NCBI GenBank assembly: GCA_964401385.1
Contig: CAYNYF010000031.1
Span: 1-44,416, forward strand
Reading direction: 5' to 3'
From: CAYNYF01 sp964401385
Lineage (GTDB): Bacteria; Planctomycetota; Phycisphaerae; SM23-33
DNA length: 44,416 bases
In this document: in pieces, positions 32,542-42,029 of the stretch
Layout: every line of letters begins with the position of its first letter
Position numbering within the stretch: position 1 is the first letter of the stretch
Notes under the pieces: model-generated
What the model saw: the letters and a program-made list of their open reading frames with translations, nothing else
Databases searched by the model: none
What the model was told of the DNA's origin: nothing
Translations under genes and position numbers: made by a program

Positions 32542-33696
32542 TCAGCTCTCGGGGAAGCTGATGGTCGACAGGTCCACCCGCAGCAACTTCCTCGACAGCG
32601 CGTTGAGGTCGTCGAACTCCCCGGCGAAGTGGAAGGTGCGGTGGACGTGGACCACGGCCTGGTTGGCCGCCAGCTCCGCGGCGGGGGAGGAGGTCTCGAT
32701 TTCGTAGAACGGCCCCATCTGCCCGGCCCCGGGGGCCTCTTCGCCGTCGTTGTAGCTGTTGACGGCGTCGCCGGCGAAGGGCGCCTCCTGAATCTCCCAC
32801 AGGCTGTTGACGTAGGGCAGCTCGCGGGCGCCGGCCGGCAGGCTGAACTGCACGATCGTCAGCAGCCGCTGGTCCGGGTCGTAGCTGCCGAGAACGTCCC
32901 TCGCCCGGGCGGGGCAGACGCCCAGCTTGGACCGGAACTTTCCGTCGCAGCGAAACAGCACGTGGTCGCCGCGGATGCCGAATCGCTCCGGCGGCACCGG
33001 CCCGAAGTACTCGTCGTTGGGCATCTCCCCCAGCTCGGCCCCCTCGCCGGCGCGGAACGGCACGATCACATACCCGCGCGGCAGGGGGGCGAACTGTCCG
33101 AGAATCCAGATGCTCAGCAGCCCGCCGTTGCCGGTCCACGGCTTCTCGCCGACGTTGGCGAGCGTGTTGGTCGACTGAAAGGCGACCGCGGCTATTCCCG
33201 CCGGCAGCGCCATCCCCAGGTGCCGGGCGATCTCCTCGCGGCTCAGCACGTCGATGATCCGCTTGACGGCCGCGGCGAACGTCGCGCCGGAGCGGTTGGC
33301 GACCTCGAACTGCGCCGCCATGGCCAGGCTGGCCGGCCCCTGGCTGCTCACGCTGAACCGGCCGGTGTTGAATCCCTCCGGCGTCCGCCAGTGGGCCAGG
33401 TCGAAGGGATCGCCCTCCTTGAACCAGAGTCCGAACTGGCCTCCCTCCGGGCCCAGCCAGAACCGATCCTCCCCGCCGTAATTGTCGAAGGTCGTGCCGC
33501 GCCGCCCCGACTCGATGAACTGCCGGTTGATCCATCCCAGGCTGGCGCCTTTCGGGCCGGCGGGCGTGGAGGTCATCACCCGCCCCTGCCAGGCCGGCGC
33601 CACCGCCGCCAGCGCCGGGGCGTGGGCGTCCAGGACGATCAGATCGGTGTGGCGGGAAAGATATTTCACGTCGTCGGAGAATGCCTTCATCGCCAT
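32542..33696 (-). CDS. Conserved protein of unknown function (DUF6786-like)
   Basis: A 384-residue protein without signal peptide or membrane helix. SLGWINRQFIESG (about 51-63) and DNYGGEDRFWLGPEGGQFGLWF (about 71-92, taken in two parts) recall a family annotated as DUF6786 in planctomycetes and bacteroidetes, which has a beta-rich fold reminiscent of sugar mutarotases. This link is from memory. The end is rich in aromatic strands (VHVHRTFHFAGEF). Catalytic residues cannot be named. The ATG at 33696 has GGAGAAG at five bases, and a strong promoter lies just upstream, so it is probably expressed alone. It converges on the URO-D-like gene. Confidence 0.65.
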   Translation of the reverse strand: MAMKAFSDDVKYLSRHTDLIVLDAHAPALAAVAPAWQGRVMTSTPAGPKGASLGWINRQFIESGRRGTTFDNYGGEDRFWLGPEGGQFGLWFKEGDPFDLAHWRTPEGFNTGRFSVSSQGPASLAMAAQFEVANRSGATFAAAVKRIIDVLSREEIARHLGMALPAGIAAVAFQSTNTLANVGEKPWTGNGGLLSIWILGQFAPLPRGYVIVPFRAGEGAELGEMPNDEYFGPVPPERFGIRGDHVLFRCDGKFRSKLGVCPARARDVLGSYDPDQRLLTIVQFSLPAGARELPYVNSLWEIQEAPFAGDAVNSYNDGEEAPGAGQMGPFYEIETSSPAAELAANQAVVHVHRTFHFAGEFDDLNALSRKLLRVDLSTISFPES

Positions 33697-33726
33697 TGGT
33701 GCTTCTCCATCCCCTCGGCGCCCTTG

Positions 33727-33755
33727 TTATTACCATGAGCGTTTTGCCGGGTCAA
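33727..33755 (-). promoter_or_regulatory. Strong candidate promoter of the DUF6786-like gene
   Basis: On the minus strand TTGACC (33755-33750) is followed after exactly 17 bases by TAATAA (33732-33727), preceded by TGG as an extended -10. The start of transcription would be about 25 bases before the ATG. Confidence 0.6.
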
Positions 33756-33931
33756 TCGCCTCTCCGGGCGCGCCTGGCGGGCTGCCGAGGGCGAGGACGG
33801 ACCCGGCCGGGGGCCGCCACCGGGGGCCGTTTGCCCGGCCTGCGGGCCGTCTGGAGGCTCTTTGCCGAGTAATTCTTCCGCCGGGGAGGATAAATGACGA
33901 TAGAGAACGTGGGAAACGTCCGTCGTAGAAG

Positions 33932-33960
33932 TTGAACTGTTCTCATTGGCGCTGTAAGAT
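33932..33960 (+). promoter_or_regulatory. Probable clpC promoter
   Basis: TTGAAC at 33932-33937 and TAAGAT at 33955-33960 are 17 bases apart. Transcription would begin near 33967, about 80 bases before the clpC ATG. Confidence 0.55.
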
Positions 33961-34045
33961 GTGCTGGGCGGCCGTTTCGTCGGCTTGGACCGTCTGGCAG
34001 GCAAGGTTGTCCGCCCCTGCCGTCACTGGTGAGGGAGTGAATTAG

Positions 34046-36559
<2,514 letters not shown>

Positions 36560-36589
36560 CCGCCGCGCGAGATTCCGACGTGATGATCC

Positions 36590-36622
36590 AGCCCCGGGCC
36601 GATGGCTCGGGGCTCTTGTTTT
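36590..36622 (+). terminator. clpC intrinsic terminator
   Basis: AGCCCCGGGCC at 36590-36600 pairs with GGCTCGGGGCT at 36604-36614 (11 pairs, one G-T) around a three-base loop, followed by CTTGTTTT. It lies 30 bases after the clpC stop. Confidence 0.8.
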
Positions 36623-36775
36623 ACTCCGGCCCGGCCGGGGGGGCCTCGCCGGACGGGCGGCGCTGCGGGACCGCTCAACTTCCCTCGGAACAGAACACCC
36701 CCGCCGGCGTAGTGCATAGTGGCGGGTCGTTTGGGGCCGTTGCCGGGATTGCCTGCCGGGAGAAGGCCGGATATC

Positions 36776-37501
36776 ATGACAATTCGTGGGCCGAACGCGG
36801 CTTGGGAAGCGCCCGGCTGCGCGGTCGACGGGGCGGTTTTTTTCGGGAACACCGTGGGCGAGTGGACGTCTAAGCTAAGGACGGGCGTTGAGGCCGGCTC
36901 CGGCCGGACCCTGTCGGCGCTTGTCTTTGAAGATGCGGCCCTGCTGGAGCGATGCCGGCACGGCGAAATGCCCGCGTTCGGCTCGCTGGTGAGCAAGTAC
37001 CAGGACCGGGTCTTCAATGCCATCCTGAGAATGTGCGGAAATCGGGACGACGCCGAGGAACTGTGCCAGGAGACGTTCGTCAAAGCATTGGAGAACCTCG
37101 GCGGCTTCCGGCAGGCGAGCGGGTTCTACACGTGGCTGTTCCGGATCGCGGTGAACCTGACGATCAGCCGTCGGCGCCGGAGCGGGCGGGTGAAGTTTCA
37201 TTCGCTGGACGCGGCCGGGGCCGACGAGGATGACTCCACCGGCGGCGCGGACGCCGTGGCCGATAGCCGGGACAACGACCCGCAGGAGCTGGTCGCCCGG
37301 GCCGACGCCGACCAACGCGTGCTGAAGGCGCTGGAGGAATTGGACGAAGAATTTCGCGTGGCCGTGGTGTTGCGAGACGTGGAGGGAATGAATTACGAGC
37401 AGATTGCACAAATCCTGGATATACCCGTCGGAACAGTCAAAAGTCGCCTGTACCGGGCAAGGAGCACGTTGCAGAAGAAGCTGCGCGATCTGATTGCCTG
37501 A
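36776..37501 (+). CDS. RpoE-like ECF sigma factor (start uncertain)
   Basis: The conserved part is a complete ECF sigma factor: region 2 in FGSLVSKYQDRVFNAILRMCG and DDAEELCQETFVKAL (taken separately), YTWLFRIAVNLTISRRRR, and region 4 in LDEEFRVAVVLRDVEGMNY with the helix-turn-helix QIAQILDIPVGTVKSRLYRA. It is closest to the RpoE/SigW-type group. The ATG at 36776 has GGGAGAAGG upstream and gives 241 residues, but its first 56 residues look unlike protein. A GGAAC-N16-CGTCTAA element at 36846-36873 lies inside that extension; if it is the promoter, translation must start later, perhaps at CTG 36911, since no ATG, GTG or TTG occurs in frame until 36968. An anti-sigma-like gene follows. Confidence 0.82.
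   Translation: MTIRGPNAAWEAPGCAVDGAVFFGNTVGEWTSKLRTGVEAGSGRTLSALVFEDAALLERCRHGEMPAFGSLVSKYQDRVFNAILRMCGNRDDAEELCQETFVKALENLGGFRQASGFYTWLFRIAVNLTISRRRRSGRVKFHSLDAAGADEDDSTGGADAVADSRDNDPQELVARADADQRVLKALEELDEEFRVAVVLRDVEGMNYEQIAQILDIPVGTVKSRLYRARSTLQKKLRDLIA
36845..36873 (+). promoter_or_regulatory. ECF-type promoter element (GGAAC-N16-CGTCTAA), possible autoregulation
   Basis: GGAAC at 36846-36850 and CGTCTAA at 36867-36873 are separated by 16 bases, close to the known consensus for group-IV sigma factors such as RpoE. It lies immediately before the conserved part of an ECF sigma gene, where autoregulated promoters are usual. It falls within the apparent coding frame if the 36776 start is right. 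Confidence 0.55.
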
Positions 37502-37553
37502 GGGCGGCGAGTTGGAGCGACGCCGGCGCCGGGAGCCGGCGGCTAAGACAAGC

Positions 37554-38909
37554 ATGTCTTCGAAACGACAAGAGATTGGCGAACAACTGTCTGCTTACCT
37601 GGACGGCGAGCTGTCCGAGGCCGAGGCCCGCCGCCTGGAGGAGGCGGTCCGAGCCGACGCGGAGCTGGCCGGCGAGCTGAACTCCCTCCGGGCCGTCCGC
37701 GGGCTGCTGCGCGAGCTGCCGCGAGAGCGGGCCCCGGCGGGAATGACCGAGGGCATCGTCGCCCGGGCCGAGCGCTCGCGCCTGCTGACGGGCCCGGGCG
37801 TGCCGGGGCGGCGGGGCTTTTCCTGGCCGAGGCGCCTGGCCGTCGCCGCCGCGGTGCTCATCGCCGTCGGCGCCGGCCTGGTACTGATGAGCCTCCCGCC
37901 AAAGCCCGCAGGACGGGGCCGCGACAAGACGACACTGGCGATGAAACAGCCCTCCGACAAACCGGCCGCGGCGCCGACGCTGCCGGAGGCCGCCATCGCT
38001 CCCATCAACCTCGTCATCAACACGGACAATCTCGCCCAGGCGCAAAGCGACGTGGAGAGAGTCTTCGCCTCCAACAGCCTGTTGCCGATAACGACGGCTG
38101 GCGCTGATCTGGCCAAGGTCGCCGAGTCGCCCGCTCGGGCAAACTTCTACAGGCAGACCCGTCAGACCCTCAGCCAGGTCCGCTACGACGTCGTGGTCTC
38201 GGAGGACCAGTTGCAGCGGGTCTTCTCCGAGCTGAACGGCATCCGCGCCAATCAGCGCGTGGCCCAGGTCCCGCTGGCGGATGGGGTGGAGGATAGCACG
38301 ATCTTGGAGCTGGCTCGCGCGGACGAGTCCGCCGGGCGTCGGTTTGGCTATGCCGCCAAGACGGCAGCAAGAGGAGCCCGCGGCCCCCGCAAGACGGGCC
38401 TCGCCGACCAGGCTTCGATGCCGTCGTCGGCCGAGCAGGTCGACCGCCTCGTGAAGGACACCAACGGGCACGCGCCCGCGAAGGAATTGCCCAGCCCTGT
38501 CAAGGCGGGTCCTTCCGGAAAGTCCATCATCCCCTCTTCGCCGCCGCCTCGGATCGAACGGTTTGCCCTCGGCGCGCCGGCCGGGGAAAAGCGCAAGTTG
38601 GCCCCCGCCGGCGATGAGGGCATTGGGCTGTTCGAAAAGCTGTGCCGCAGGGCTTCTGCGATTGCGTTGGCCGCAACGGAGGCCCGCGGGCAGCGCGCCG
38701 AGCCGGCGGCCGTGGCGGAGGCCCGACAACCGACCACGAGGCCGGCCTCGCGTGTGCGCGGGCGGCTAGCAGGAACCGGCGCGGCTCCCGGGGGCCGCGA
38801 CCAGGTGCTGACCTTCCGGCAGCAACAGGCGCCCACGCTGGCCGGGGCAAACCTGCGGCAGTTGGTGGTCATCCTCAACGACGTCGAAGTCCGCGGCAAG
38901 GGCCGATAG
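37554..38909 (+). CDS. Putative membrane anti-sigma factor with long periplasmic domain
   Basis: A 451-residue protein. The cytoplasmic N-terminus (EQLSAYLDGELSEAEARRLE and AELAGELNSLRAVRGLL) has the helical pattern of anti-sigma domains of the zinc-finger family but lacks the HxxxCxxC ligands. One membrane helix lies at about 95-113 (LAVAAAVLIAVGAGLVLMS). The remaining 330 residues are extracytoplasmic, Ala/Pro/Arg-rich, with DVVVSEDQLQRVFSEL near 207-222 as an ordered segment. It follows the sigma gene by 52 bases. The ATG at 37554 is used; the frame is open a little further upstream. This pairing suggests the protein holds the sigma factor until an envelope signal arrives. The signal is unknown. 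Confidence 0.72.
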   Translation: MSSKRQEIGEQLSAYLDGELSEAEARRLEEAVRADAELAGELNSLRAVRGLLRELPRERAPAGMTEGIVARAERSRLLTGPGVPGRRGFSWPRRLAVAAAVLIAVGAGLVLMSLPPKPAGRGRDKTTLAMKQPSDKPAAAPTLPEAAIAPINLVINTDNLAQAQSDVERVFASNSLLPITTAGADLAKVAESPARANFYRQTRQTLSQVRYDVVVSEDQLQRVFSELNGIRANQRVAQVPLADGVEDSTILELARADESAGRRFGYAAKTAARGARGPRKTGLADQASMPSSAEQVDRLVKDTNGHAPAKELPSPVKAGPSGKSIIPSSPPPRIERFALGAPAGEKRKLAPAGDEGIGLFEKLCRRASAIALAATEARGQRAEPAAVAEARQPTTRPASRVRGRLAGTGAAPGGRDQVLTFRQQQAPTLAGANLRQLVVILNDVEVRGKGR

Positions 38910-38990
38910 CCGCGGCAACTCACCGGGAAGGGACTACCTCACGGACCCCGATCGCGCTTCCGGCGCGGGACGCCGGATACTCAACTTTCC

Positions 38991-40118
38991 TCAACGGCGC
39001 CGGCGGAGCGCCGCCATGCCGCCGAGGCTCAGCAGCACCACCACGCCCGGCTCGGGGATGGGGGTGCCTACGGACAGGCCGGTGCCGTAGAGGTAATTGT
39101 CGCTCCAGATAGTGTAGTCGCCGCCGTCGATGACGTCGTCTTCGGTGAAGTTTCCGACGGCCCAGCCCCCGGCCGACCAGGGGTCGACGCCCGTCTGGCC
39201 GTAGTGATCCGACCAGATGGTGTAATCGGCGCCGTCGATTCGTCCGTCGCCGTTGGCGTCCCCGGGCACTTGGCCGTTGATCCAATCGGCCAGCTTGCTG
39301 ATGCGCACGTCCAGGGCGTACTCGCCATAGAATCCGAGCATCTCGCCGCCGCCGGAGGAGACCACCTGGGTGTGGATGCCGGCAAGCTGCGGCACGCCGT
39401 CGACCTCGATGAACAGCCCGCCGCCGGAATCGCCGGTGGAGACCAGACCTTCGAGCGTCTCGCCGAGCGAGTCGCCGTCCCACGGGCCGTCGTCGTCGCC
39501 GTCGAACTGATCGAAGTCGTAGCCTAGAATGTGGTCATAGGCCGGGTTGGGGTAGTAGCTGACGTCGATCCGGTTCCAGGCGATCCGCTTGGTTCCGGCC
39601 GGCAGGTATCCGCCCGTCAGCCCCGTGCCGGCCTTGCCGTAGCCGACGACGGCGCCGGTGTGTCCGGCCTCGTCGGAGCCTCTGTAAAGGGCGTAGCCGC
39701 TCAGTTGGGTGTGCTCGGCCAGGATCAGCAGGGCGATGTCCGCTTCCGGATGCACTTTCCGTTCGGCGACGGCGTATTCGTGCCTGCCGTCGGGCAGGTC
39801 CAGGTAGAACGTGATGGTCGTCGGATCGGACACGGACCAGGCGACGTGCTTGGCGGTCAATACGTGCCGCGGGCCGATCAGCACCCCCGTGGTGCCGCCC
39901 AGCAGGTCGAGGTATCCCACCATGGTGTACTGTGAGTCCGGCTGGACGAGGTGGTGAGCGCTGTCCGGGTCGTCAGAGGTGACAACCGCCCACGCCGGCG
40001 GGCCTGCCAGGACCACAGCCAGCAGCGCAGCGGCCAGCCCGGCAATGCGGGTCGGGCCTCGCGCACAGGCAGACCTGCGGGTGGAGCCCGTCATCGTCAC
40101 GGGCAAATTGCCGGTCAC
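38991..40118 (-). CDS. Exported trypsin-like serine protease with dockerin-like repeats and PEP-CTERM tail
   Basis: A 375-residue protein. The signal peptide spans about 23-44 (LAAALLAVVLAGPPAWA). The chymotrypsin-fold triad is complete: LTAKHVAW (His91), EADIALLIL (Asp127) and STGDSGGGLF (Ser231). Next come two dockerin-like Ca-binding segments, GDANGDGRIDGADYTIWSDH (287-306) and DVIDGGDYTIWSDNY (328-342), then IPEPGVVVLLSLGGMAALRRRR as a PEP-CTERM signal. It is probably surface-anchored and Ca-dependent. The GTG at 40118 has AAGGAG at nine bases. A strong promoter lies about 70 bases upstream. Substrates are unknown. Confidence 0.88.
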   Translation of the reverse strand: MTGNLPVTMTGSTRRSACARGPTRIAGLAAALLAVVLAGPPAWAVVTSDDPDSAHHLVQPDSQYTMVGYLDLLGGTTGVLIGPRHVLTAKHVAWSVSDPTTITFYLDLPDGRHEYAVAERKVHPEADIALLILAEHTQLSGYALYRGSDEAGHTGAVVGYGKAGTGLTGGYLPAGTKRIAWNRIDVSYYPNPAYDHILGYDFDQFDGDDDGPWDGDSLGETLEGLVSTGDSGGGLFIEVDGVPQLAGIHTQVVSSGGGEMLGFYGEYALDVRISKLADWINGQVPGDANGDGRIDGADYTIWSDHYGQTGVDPWSAGGWAVGNFTEDDVIDGGDYTIWSDNYLYGTGLSVGTPIPEPGVVVLLSLGGMAALRRRR

Positions 40119-40187
40119 TATGGTCGCTCCTTCTGCCCAGGGAAATTAGCACGCTTCATCTTGAGCATTCCTCCGAACCTCCCTTAT

Positions 40188-40216
40188 ATTGTATCGCCAC
40201 CGGCCCAACCTGCCAA
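40188..40216 (-). promoter_or_regulatory. Strong candidate promoter of the protease gene
   Basis: On the minus strand TTGGCA (40216-40211) and TACAAT (40193-40188) are exactly 17 bases apart. The leader before the GTG at 40118 would be about 60 bases. Confidence 0.65.
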
Positions 40217-40464
40217 GCTGATTTGTGCCCGGATCGTGGAGGAAACCGCCGGTTTCGCCCGCGCCGGAAGTCCGTGACAGGGCTGCGGCAGGTCACTAGA
40301 CTGACTATATGAATGTTTGAAGAGCGCGACCAGGCGAGGATGCGTCCGCCCGGTCGGCGCGGGAGACCACGAATTACACTAATTGCGGCGAATTTCACGA
40401 ATGGCCTCTTTTTCCTGAGGCAGCTCTGCCACATTCGTGCAATTCGTCAGAATTCCCGCCTGAC

Positions 40465-40503
40465 ACCCGCCTACCAGCTTGCGGGCAGGGCCGTCGGGCA
40501 GGC
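40465..40503 (+). repeat. Nested mini-repeat, insert A
   Basis: A 39-base segment starting ACCCGCCT and ending GGGCAGGC, partly self-complementary, interrupting repeat copy 2. It has a related partner at 40552-40592 and no equivalent in copy 1. Confidence 0.6.
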
Positions 40504-40551
40504 GTGTCATTCGTGTTCTCATTCGTTGGCATGTGCGAAAACCGTGGGCAG

Positions 40552-40592
40552 ACCCGCCTGCCTTCCGGAGGTGGGCAGGGAGGTGGGCAGGC
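40552..40592 (+). repeat. Nested mini-repeat, insert B
   Basis: A 41-base segment starting ACCCGCCT and ending GGGCAGGC, with the same layout as insert A (internal GGGCAGGG). It lies between the right arm and the right terminal repeat of copy 2. Confidence 0.6.
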
Positions 40593-40765
40593 CCACTGTT
40601 CAAACATTGCTGTGGTCCGCTTAGACTACAATAGATTGCAAGGCAACGTTCGACCTGGTGGCCGGACGATCCGGCAGCAAGTCAGGCCCGGCTGCGGCGG
40701 TTCCTGCTTCGTATGGGCAGCGTGTTTGCCTTCAGGGGCTCGCCCAGCAAGATCGGAGAACGAGA

Positions 40766-41860
40766 ATGTCTCAAACCCCTCTGCCACCGACGGAAGCGCA
40801 TTCGGCCCCGCCCGCGCCAGCCAAGCCGCCCCCGCCACCCCCACCCCCGCGGCCTGCCAGGCGGCGACCCTGGTGGAGGCGGCTGCTCTTCACCATCTGG
40901 GTTCTGATCTTCATTGGCTCGCTGGTCGCCAACGCCTATCTGGCCCTGTTTTTCAGCCTGTTCCTGGAAAGGCCGTTCGAGACGACGGTTCTGAAGCCCG
41001 GCCGGGACGACCAGGTCGTCGCCGTCTGGGACGTGGCCGGCCTGATCGACCAGCGGCAGGCGGACGTGTTCCACGCGTTCTATCGGAAGGTTCGCGACGA
41101 CCCGAACGTCAAGGCCGTCGTCCTCCGCGTCAACAGCGGCGGGGGCTACATTGCCCCCTGCGATCAGATCTACGCCGAGCTGAGACAGCTCAGGGACCGG
41201 GGCAAGAAACTGGTCGTTTCCATGGGCGGGGCGGCGGCCAGCGGCGGCTACTACATATCCGTCCCCGCCGACGAAATCTACGCCGAGTCGGGGACGATCA
41301 CCGGCAGCATCGGCGTCATGAGTGTCTTGCCGGTGATCAAGGGCACGCTGGAGAAGTACGGCGCCAAGGCCGTGGTCTTGCGATCCACCAAGACGAAGGC
41401 CTGGAAGGCCGCGCCGAACTGGCTGGAGGAGCCGGGCGCTCACCAGCTCGCCGCCTTCCAGAAAACCCTCGACGTCTGGCAGGCTCGTTTCGAGAGCGTG
41501 GTCCAGGCCGGGCGGAGGGGCAAGCTGCCGCAGCCGCTCGTGGCCGTGAAGAAGACCTATACCGACGGCGACGGCAAGGAGTTTACCGTCGATGAGACCG
41601 AGCCGTTCAACGGCAAGGTGTACCTGACGGACGAGGCAATCCGGCTGGGGCTGGTGGACAAGGTCGGCTACCTGTCCGACGCGATCGGTCGGGCCGAGTC
41701 CCTGGCCGGGCTGTCGCGGCCCAAGGTCGTTCGCTACGCCAGGCGCAAGTCGATATGGGAGAGGTTCGGCTTTCCCTCTCCGCCCATGGGCTTGGATGCG
41801 AAGGGCCTCGAACAGCTCCAGACGCCGCGGCTGATGATGGTCTGGAGGGTTCAGCCGTAG
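40766..41860 (+). CDS. sppA: Signal peptide peptidase SppA-type serine protease
   Basis: A 364-residue membrane protease that degrades leftover signal peptides. A proline-rich cytoplasmic head (PPPPPPPP at 21-28) precedes one membrane helix (about 40-68). The S49 core has VVLRVNSGGGYIAPCDQIY (oxyanion region), the nucleophile in GGAAASGGYYIS (Ser159) and GTITGSIGVMSV. The general base is likely Lys211 in the STKTKAWKAAPNW segment, the place of the usual SGxYK motif, which is altered here. Its length fits the short, one-domain SppA. The ATG at 40766 has GGAGA six bases upstream. The leader contains the right end of repeat copy 2. Confidence 0.85.
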   Translation: MSQTPLPPTEAHSAPPAPAKPPPPPPPPRPARRRPWWRRLLFTIWVLIFIGSLVANAYLALFFSLFLERPFETTVLKPGRDDQVVAVWDVAGLIDQRQADVFHAFYRKVRDDPNVKAVVLRVNSGGGYIAPCDQIYAELRQLRDRGKKLVVSMGGAAASGGYYISVPADEIYAESGTITGSIGVMSVLPVIKGTLEKYGAKAVVLRSTKTKAWKAAPNWLEEPGAHQLAAFQKTLDVWQARFESVVQAGRRGKLPQPLVAVKKTYTDGDGKEFTVDETEPFNGKVYLTDEAIRLGLVDKVGYLSDAIGRAESLAGLSRPKVVRYARRKSIWERFGFPSPPMGLDAKGLEQLQTPRLMMVWRVQP

Positions 41861-41943
41861 GGCGCTGTTTTGGGCCTCGCGGCAGGCGGTGCGGGCGGGC
41901 GCCCTCCTTGGCGGCGGGAGAGTCTCGGTCTGCTTGCGGGAAA

Positions 41944-42029
41944 TGCCGAAGGAGGGATTCGAACCCTCACGGGGTGTGAGCCCCACGGGATTTTGAATCC
42001 CGCGCGTCTGCCGGTTCCGCCACTTCGGC
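41944..42029 (-). tRNA. tRNA-Leu (anticodon CAA)
   Basis: Read on the minus strand from 42029, the acceptor GCCGAAG pairs fully with CTTCGGC, followed by discriminator A at 41944. The anticodon stem CGGGA/TCCCG encloses the loop TTCAAAA with anticodon CAA, reading UUG. The long variable arm (GGGGCTCACACCCC) is the class II form expected for leucine, and the T arm is GAGGG-TTCGAAT-CCCTC. CCA is not encoded (TTT follows). The first 63 bases of the gene are also the end of the carB reading frame on the same strand. Confidence 0.96.

Larger units (their letters stand above)
33697..34045. other. Divergent intergenic region with promoters for both sides
   Basis: This 349-base stretch lies between the minus-strand gene at 32542 and clpC. 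It contains a minus-strand promoter near its left end and a plus-strand promoter near its right end. The middle is GC-rich with several self-complementary GGCC-type runs but no reading frame that looks real. No heat-shock operator of the CIRCE or CtsR type was seen. Confidence 0.5.
40312..40608 (+). repeat. Dispersed palindromic repeat, copy 2 (297 bp, with perfect terminal inverted repeats)
   Basis: The element is bounded by AATGTTTGAA (40312-40321) and its exact complement TTCAAACATT (40599-40608). Flanking segments match copy 1 (16209-16405) in the same direction, including GACCAGGCGAGGATG and GAGACCACGAATTACAC. The 51-bp core at 40396-40446 matches the reverse complement of copy 1's core at about 86 per cent. 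It is longer than copy 1 mainly because of two nested ~40-bp inserts. There is no transposase frame, so it resembles a non-autonomous element. It occupies nearly half of the 647-base gap before sppA; the rest holds the protease promoter and a TACAAT at 40627-40632 that may serve sppA with a poor -35. Confidence 0.82.
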
